A DNA stretch of 64,000 bases from CADCTB01 sp963768975 (GTDB lineage Bacteria; Actinomycetota; Acidimicrobiia; Acidimicrobiales; AC-14), in NCBI GenBank assembly GCA_963768975.1, contig CAVYKB010000002.1:155731-219730 (forward strand), given 5' to 3'. Under the pieces are notes generated by a model. That model saw only the letters and a list, made by a program, of their open reading frames with translations, had not been told where the DNA came from and did no database searches. Positions 59,295-64,000 of the stretch are shown here, piece by piece. How positions within the stretch are numbered: the first letter of the stretch is position 1; each line of letters opens with the position of its first letter. A program made the position numbers and the translations under genes.

Positions 59295-59728
59295 CGCTTC
59301 TCCTCGACGACCAGCTTCTGGGCGTCGTCCTCCGTGGGGACGCGCTCCCTGCGCCGCTGGGCTCGGACCCCACCATCGCCACGACCGGATACTGGTATGT
59401 CCGTCTCTGCCAGGCCGTGCTGGGCGTCGCCGACCGGCCCGGGACGCCCTCGGGGCCGTTCATGGCCCTACCGAGCGGTCGACGTGAACAGGCGCTCGCC
59501 GCTGCCCTGGAGTTGCCCGAGGAGATCGGGCTCGTCAGCTTGCGCGAGCTCGGGCCTGTGATCGGTCGCCTTCGGGCTCGGCATCAGCTGAACATCCTCA
59601 GTGTCGAGGCCCTCGCCGCCGCGCTGTACCTGAACGCCACGGTGGCTCTGTCAGTGAGCTCGCCTCGCTTCGAGGATGCGCTGCGCACCGAGGGCGTCTC
59701 GTTCCACATCGTGGACTCGATGCCCTGA
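59291..59728 (+). CDS. Putative toxin partner of the AbrB-type antitoxin (PIN-like)
   Basis: The 145-residue product begins VTLLLDDQLLGVVLRGDALP and has TGYWYVRLCQAVLGV, LVSLRELGPVIGRLRARHQL, SVEALAAALYLNATVALSVS and SSPRFEDAL. The acidic start and the late Leu/Ala helix with a final acidic residue suggest a degenerate PIN-like ribonuclease fold, but the motif spacing is not classical. Coupling to the AbrB gene is the best evidence for a toxin role. Confidence 0.62.
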   Translation: MTLLLDDQLLGVVLRGDALPAPLGSDPTIATTGYWYVRLCQAVLGVADRPGTPSGPFMALPSGRREQALAAALELPEEIGLVSLRELGPVIGRLRARHQLNILSVEALAAALYLNATVALSVSSPRFEDALRTEGVSFHIVDSMP

Positions 59729-59820
59729 CAAGCGACCGAGCGACCGTCCCGTAGCCCCGGCGGTAGGGGCGCCCGCTCTCGCTTGGGGATCAGCGCGCTT
59801 AGGGGGCACCTTTACGTCGA

Positions 59821-60480
59821 TCAGCGGGACGGGATCGAGATCGGGGACTCCGATGACCCGCCGGTGTGCTCGGGGGTGGGAGGCGGCACACTGGTGGCCC
59901 GCTCCAGGAGCGCTTGGGCGGACCACCTTGTGAGCGCAGCCGCGTCCTTCCTCGATAACCCGGCGACATCGACGAGCCAGACGATCGCCTCGATTCCGAT
60001 CGTCGCTCGGATGCCGAGTACGAGCTGATGGAGCTGTCCCTCGGACAGCCCGTCAACGAGGCCATCGAGCGCCTCGGCGACCCACGCGATTGCCCGTCCC
60101 TGTCGGAGCGGGAGCGCAGCCCGCTGGACGGCGTCGACCTCGAGCGACAAGCGGAGCATCGTGCGCTGTTGCGCCTCGGTGTCGAGAATCATGGCGCTGA
60201 AGTTGCGGACGACCGCGTCCAGTCGAGCTCGGGCGTCCTTTGGAGGGTCCGGCGGAAGCATGGAGGTGGCTGCCACCTCAGGGTGGGCTGCCAGCAGCAA
60301 CGCTCGCTTGTTCGGAAAGTACCGGTACGCCGTGGTGCGAGAGATGGATGCGGCCGCGGCGGCCTCCTCGACGGTCGGGGTGACGCCCGAGGTCACCAGA
60401 TTGCGAGCTGCCGCCACCAGAGCGTCTCGGGTTCGGGATTTCTGGGCCGATCGACCGCCGGCCTCGTAAGGCGTTGACAT
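59821..60480 (-). CDS. TetR family transcriptional regulator
   Basis: The ~219-residue product starts MSTPYEAGGRSAQKSRTRDA, has an HTH with TVEEAAAAASISRTTAYRYF and PNKRALLLA, and a helical ligand domain (FSAMILDTEAQQRTMLRLSL). An ATG three codons upstream (60489) is also possible. It is divergent from the cupin gene with a perfect dyad between them, so it is the likely repressor of both. Confidence 0.87.
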   Translation of the reverse strand: MSTPYEAGGRSAQKSRTRDALVAAARNLVTSGVTPTVEEAAAAASISRTTAYRYFPNKRALLLAAHPEVAATSMLPPDPPKDARARLDAVVRNFSAMILDTEAQQRTMLRLSLEVDAVQRAALPLRQGRAIAWVAEALDGLVDGLSEGQLHQLVLGIRATIGIEAIVWLVDVAGLSRKDAAALTRWSAQALLERATSVPPPTPEHTGGSSESPISIPSR

Positions 60481-60507
60481 CGCTCCCATGGTACGCGAGT
60501 CTCTTCG

Positions 60508-60523
60508 TGGGACATAGGTCCCA
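60508..60523. promoter_or_regulatory. Operator dyad between TetR and cupin genes
   Basis: TGGGACATAGGTCCCA is a perfect 6-4-6 palindrome, 18 bp upstream of the cupin ATG and 28 bp upstream of the TetR ATG. Size and position fit a TetR dimer site. Confidence 0.75.
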
Positions 60524-60540
60524 TGAACGGAGGCCATCTC

Positions 60541-61059
60541 ATGAGCCGAAGCCTTGCCCGGCAGTCGCTGGTTCGAGCGACGGAGGACGGTGAGCGCCGC
60601 TGGTTCTTTGGCGGCGGCCTGCACATCTGGAAGGCGACGGCCGAGGAGACCGGCGGTGCGTTTCTGCTCTTTGAGGACCGGATGGACCTTGGCAAGGTCA
60701 CCCCGCTGCACCTGCACCCGAACTCCGACGAGACCATGATCGTGCTCGAAGGCGAGATCGTCATGCACCTCGATGGCGAGGAGCACACTGTCGGCCCCGG
60801 TGGTATCGCCAGTGCGCTGCGAGGCGTCCCGCATGCCTTCAGGGTCTCCGGAGCCGACGGCGCACGAGTGCTGTGCCTGCACACGCCCGGTTGCTGCCAA
60901 GCGTTCTACTGGGATGCCAGTGAACCCGTGGCCAGCGATGACCATCGAGGCGTCGAGCATGGGCCGGTGGACATGGCCAGGGTCCAAGCCTCCGCCGTAA
61001 AGAACGGCGGTATCGAGATCCTCGGCCCGCCGCCGTTCGGTCCGGCCACTCGACGCTGA
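60541..61059 (+). CDS. Cupin domain protein
   Basis: The 172-residue product is a single-domain cupin: TPLHLHPNSDETMIVLEGEI (HxH...E metal ligands) and ALRGVPHAFRVSG (second-motif His). It is probably a metal-dependent small-molecule enzyme. GGAGG precedes the ATG at 60541; the upstream ATG at 60523 lies within the operator and is less likely. Under TetR control it could be part of a detoxification response. Confidence 0.87.
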   Translation: MSRSLARQSLVRATEDGERRWFFGGGLHIWKATAEETGGAFLLFEDRMDLGKVTPLHLHPNSDETMIVLEGEIVMHLDGEEHTVGPGGIASALRGVPHAFRVSGADGARVLCLHTPGCCQAFYWDASEPVASDDHRGVEHGPVDMARVQASAVKNGGIEILGPPPFGPATRR

Positions 61060-61353
61060 CACTTGGACCCCGCCCGGTTCGCGCTCCCAACGAGGGCTGT
61101 TTGTGCGGTTCCACACCACGCAAAAAGCAGGTGGAAGGCAGGAGCGACATATAGCTCGCCGCCCACTGCCTTCCGGGGCAGGGTTGCCCGGCCACCGTCG
61201 CCGCAATTACTGGATTGGCATGGGATCGCGCTCGCTGCGGCGGAGCGAAGTGAAGTCCGTCCCATCCCACTCCAGCGCTGGCTGACCGGCGGCAAGGCGC
61301 TTCACCTCGGCCCAACGCCTCAGACGGCGGTGCCCCTTCCAAGAGAGAAGACA
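61060..61353. other. Intergenic region before the lipoprotein pair
   Basis: About 290 bp contain no recognisable gene. The open plus-strand frame that runs into the lipoprotein is not family-like before the ATG at 61354. No clear promoter was identified. Confidence 0.4.
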
Positions 61354-61944
61354 ATGACAACAAGAGCCCGCGCCAGGATGACCGTGGCTGTCATCGCCCT
61401 CGCGATAGTGACCGGCGCGTGCGGGGGCGGCGACGTCGACAACACCGCTACCCCTGGTTCCACGTCCGGCGATCAAGGCACCACGCCCCCTTCCTCATCT
61501 GCCGCAACCATCGCCGCACCAGCGCCCGCCGTCGGGCCCGGTGCGTGCAAGTACGTCACGACCGCACAAGCGTCCGGGCTCGCCGGCTCTCCGGTGAAGG
61601 CGGGGGTCACCCGCAGCCTGGCCACGGGTCCGGTCACCTTCGAGTACTGCGACTACATCTTCGACCCGGGCAACGCACCTGGTGTAACGGTCGCCGTCGC
61701 CGACCTGGGAAACTCTGGCCCGTCCCTCTTCGATCAATTCAGGCAGTCAAAGACGACCGCGGACGAGTTCCAGGCCGTGCCTGGCATCGGCGACGAGGCG
61801 TTCTACGGGTCAGGGAACCTGAATGTCCGCAAGGGCAACAAGGGTCTGATCGTGTTTGTTGGCCGCACCAACGCGTCGCCGCGGGGAGCAAGGGCGATAC
61901 CGGACGAGATCCAGCTAGCCGCGCTGATCCTGCCCCAACTGTAA
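61354..61944 (+). CDS. Secreted lipoprotein, DUF3558-like
   Basis: The 196-residue product has a lipobox in VTGAC (Cys 23), then a Ser/Thr/Pro linker. The folded domain has CKYVTTAQASGLAGSPVKAG, FEYCDYIFDP and VPGIGDEAFYGSGNLNVRKG, a DUF3558-like pattern of actinobacterial surface lipoproteins with a disulfide-capable Cys pair. GAGAGAAG precedes the ATG. It is followed 15 bp later by a second lipoprotein gene. Confidence 0.78.
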   Translation: MTTRARARMTVAVIALAIVTGACGGGDVDNTATPGSTSGDQGTTPPSSSAATIAAPAPAVGPGACKYVTTAQASGLAGSPVKAGVTRSLATGPVTFEYCDYIFDPGNAPGVTVAVADLGNSGPSLFDQFRQSKTTADEFQAVPGIGDEAFYGSGNLNVRKGNKGLIVFVGRTNASPRGARAIPDEIQLAALILPQL

Positions 61945-61959
61945 GAAGACCGGGACCCA

Positions 61960-62478
61960 ATGAGAGTCAAATCCACTCGTTTGTCTACTTCCACCCGCGC
62001 GGGCCTGACCGCAGCAGTGTCGGCAATCGGCTTGCTGATGGCGGCATGTGGTGGTGCGGACGACACGACACAGGCCTCTTCCGGGGGGGCCGTCAGCTCG
62101 GTGCCAGCCGCCCCCCGTACCGCCTCACCCAGTGCTGGTTCGGGGGCGTTCTGCGACGCGGTCAAGGCCCAGTTCGCCCAGCTCTCCGCAGTGGGCGACG
62201 CTTCCTCCGTCGACGCCGCCGTGCGGCAGCGGTACTTCGTCACCCAGAAGGACCTCAATGCAAAGGTGAGACAGACGGCCCCGTCGGGCCTTCGAAAGGA
62301 CGTCGAGATCCACACCGGCGCCAGCGACGCGCTGGCGGACGCCCGGATACGTGGCGATGCTGCCGCGACGTCTGCCGCCATAACCCTGGTCAGCGCACCC
62401 GAGACCCGAGCCGCCGGAGCCCGCGTCTCGGCTCACGTCACGGAACACTGCGGGTTGGCCAATCCTGGAGGCGGCTGA
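61960..62478 (+). CDS. Secreted lipoprotein of unknown function
   Basis: The 172-residue product has a signal with LLMAAC (Cys 30), a Ser/Ala linker and a helical domain (FCDAVKAQFAQLSAVGDASS, VTEHCGLANPGGG) with a terminal Cys likely paired with the first domain Cys. It is co-oriented with and 15 bp after the DUF3558-like gene, so they are probably one operon. Family not recognised. Confidence 0.75.
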   Translation: MRVKSTRLSTSTRAGLTAAVSAIGLLMAACGGADDTTQASSGGAVSSVPAAPRTASPSAGSGAFCDAVKAQFAQLSAVGDASSVDAAVRQRYFVTQKDLNAKVRQTAPSGLRKDVEIHTGASDALADARIRGDAAATSAAITLVSAPETRAAGARVSAHVTEHCGLANPGGG

Positions 62479-62750
62479 CGAGCAGGATCGGTCTGGTCGT
62501 CAGAGCCAGAAACCGACGCGGCGAGCGAAGATCCCGACCACTTCCTACCTGCCCATCGACCGGCGTTACGTGACGGTGCCGACGTCAGTCCTCGTTGTTT
62601 GGGGGCACCGGACGCGGCTTGCGGAGGGGCATCGAGCGCTCAGCCAACCCGGTGCCTGCCCGCTGGGACCCTACGAGCGAGCGGCTTGGCGACTCCCGAC
62701 AGCTGCCGCCTTCTCCCTCAGGCGGTTGGCCCGCGGCATGCGACACTGCG

Positions 62751-63456
62751 GTGGTGCGGATCCGGGCGGTCGTGTTCGACCTATTCATCACCCTCACGGA
62801 TTGGGAAGCGGAGCGAAGCCGACCCCGTTTGACGGACGACCTGGCGGCAGCCCTCGGTGTCGATCCGTTGAAGTTCTCATCCCTGATGCGGGCGACGTTC
62901 ACTGAGCGCGTAGCCGGCCGGATGGGAGATGCACGTGCGACGTTCTCCGCGCTGGCGACACAACTCGGCTGCGACCCCAGCCCAGCCGGCTCGACCAAGT
63001 TATGGCCATGCGCCACGAACAGACCCGACAAACGGTTGCGCCCCGAGCCGGTGCCCTGGACGTGATCAAGGCGATCCGCAACGACGGGTACGCGATCGGC
63101 GTGCTCACTGACTGCACCGCCGAAACTCCCGAGTTATGGCCATCGCTCCCGTACTCGGCTGTGGTGGATGCCGTCACCTTCTCGTGTGAGGTCGGCCAAA
63201 GGAAGCCCATCCGGCCGGCTACCGCGACATCAGTCGCAAGCTCGGCGTCGCCCCCGAGGAGTGCCTCTACGTGGGCGATGGAAGCAGTGCTGAGCTGAGC
63301 GGTGCCACTTCGGCAGGGATGACGGCGGTGCTCCTGGAGACGCCGTTCGGTACTGATTTCCGGTATGACGCCGAAAGTCGCTGGAGGGGTCGCTCCGTGT
63401 CGGACCTCTACCAGGTGAGGCGCGTCCTGCGGGACTTGAGCCTTGAAGGCGCGTGA
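62751..63456 (+). pseudogene. HAD-superfamily hydrolase with two frameshifts
   Basis: Three consecutive frames give one HAD enzyme. The first reads IRAVVFDLFITLTDWEAERS (motif I, D-L-F-I-T-L instead of DxDxT) and FTERVAGRMGDARATFSAL. The second reads AIRNDGYAIGVLTDCTAETP (motif II Thr) and CEVGQRKP (motif III Lys). The third reads YRDISRKLGVAPEECLYVGD and GSSAELSGATSAGM (motif IV). The frame changes near 62975-62990 and near 63205. All catalytic motifs survive, so the damage is recent or an artefact. Confidence 0.82.
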
Positions 63457-63639
63457 CAACGCCGGCGTTCTGGGCGCCCGGTCGGGCGAAGGGGTGCTCG
63501 GGGTTATGGGCGCTTCGAACGGCGGACTTGCAGGCCGCACTGGTCGGTGCAGGGCGCCCTTCGCCGCGCCGGACGTGTCGGGATGCGCCATGATCGGGTG
63601 CGCTCGCCGCCTGCCATGCCGAACATGTATACCTGGACC

Positions 63640-63834
63640 ATGCCCAAGCAGAAGCGGCCATTCGTTGTCGAGATCGAGGCCAAGCTCATCGTTCACGCCT
63701 TCGATGAGGACTCGGCTCGAAAGAAGGTGGAGAAGGCGTTCGCAACCGGCCGGCCGCTCGGCACCGATGTGGATGCTGGCGCCGGCGTATGGCCCTACGC
63801 GGTCGTACCGCCGGAGCTTGTACCGGAGCGCTGA
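63640..63834 (+). CDS. Small conserved protein
   Basis: The 64-residue product begins MPKQKRPFVVEIEAKLIVHA and has FDEDSARKKVEKAFATGRPL. It is compact and looks like a small alpha/beta protein. ATGs at 63616 and 63625 would add a few residues; none has a strong ribosome binding site. No family recognised. Confidence 0.55.
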   Translation: MPKQKRPFVVEIEAKLIVHAFDEDSARKKVEKAFATGRPLGTDVDAGAGVWPYAVVPPELVPER

Positions 63835-63853
63835 GCTCGCTCCAAGCCGTTCT

Positions 63854-64000
63854 TCACGGCCCTGGGAGCCGGCTGCTTCGCCGTGCCTGGCCAGGGCCAG
63901 CTTGGTTGATCGCTGTCCAGAAGGCGTCCGCCCACACCCGATGGCCGCGGTCGTTGGGGTGGAACCAGTCGGCGGCAAAGTCAGTGAACATGCTCTTCCA
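63854..64000 (-). CDS. SGNH/GDSL hydrolase, partial (5' part outside window)
   Basis: The last 48 codons of a minus-strand gene end at a TGA (63854-63856). They contain MFTDFAADWFHPNDRGHRVW and ADAFW, the DWFHPND block of SGNH hydrolases in which Asp and His complete the catalytic Ser-His-Asp triad. A basic Ala/Arg/Pro tail follows. Ser and Asn blocks lie beyond 64000. Confidence 0.85.
   Translation of the reverse strand, partial: WKSMFTDFAADWFHPNDRGHRVWADAFWTAINQAGPGQARRSSRLPGP

Overview
The window is high-GC DNA with dense gene packing, many GTG starts, and frequent ATGA/GTGA start-stop overlaps. It reads as the chromosome of an actinobacterium. An MtrA/MtrB-like two-component pair next to an LpqB-type lipoprotein start, DrrAB-type ABC genes, a PIG-V-like mannosyltransferase, LAL/SARP/LuxR giant regulators and many TetR repressors all fit Actinomycetota. 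A lineage near Acidimicrobiia is my guess, not shown by the sequence. No rRNA, intact tRNA or CRISPR array was seen.

Positions 1-13 kb hold housekeeping and envelope genes mixed with gene relics: a DUF2200 fragment, a J-domain membrane protein, a Tat-exported phage tail-tube-like protein, a LAL regulator, two tandem Ig-like membrane proteins, an mtrAB-like operon whose third gene is cut to 54 residues, and a DUF445/DUF3817 block. Between them lie deletion scars: an OppD start joined to an Opp-type C-terminus, a SnoaL core lacking its middle, and the first 25 codons of a short-chain dehydrogenase. Positions 13-30 kb look like stable chromosome: aldose epimerase, S9 peptidase, two facing EEP-family hydrolases, a pyruvate kinase with K+-independent signature residues, a DrrAB-type ABC exporter, a mannosyltransferase and a large secreted protein with eight ~100-residue repeats and six FG-GAP-like repeats.

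Positions 30-40 kb carry an RsbQ-RsbP energy/redox stress module, an MT-A70 DNA/RNA adenine methyltransferase, two TetR-controlled units with visible operators, a FAD oxidoreductase fused to cNMP and glutaredoxin-like domains, and a four-gene minus-strand operon (cupin, SnoaL, phosphotransferase, SRPBCC). Positions 40-56 kb are dominated by regulators (an AAA/TPR regulator without a recognisable DNA-binding domain, SARP, two LuxR/TPR paralogues, MerR, a B12-binding sensor, TetR) interleaved with two methyltransferases, EthD and SnoaL genes. The MerR and B12-binding genes resemble a CarH/LitR light sensor split in two, behind a near-consensus promoter whose spacer is filled by a palindrome.

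Positions 56-64 kb look like an accessory or decaying island. It starts at a 46-nt 3' fragment of a tRNA-Gly gene, the usual kind of integrase attachment core. It then holds a multiply frameshifted mobile-type protein, a frameshifted Nudix gene, an AbrB-type antitoxin with its partner, a TetR-cupin divergent pair, two lipoproteins, a HAD gene broken in two places, and the 3' end of an SGNH hydrolase. The clustering of single-base frameshifts here could be real decay or indel errors in the assembly; reads would be needed to decide.
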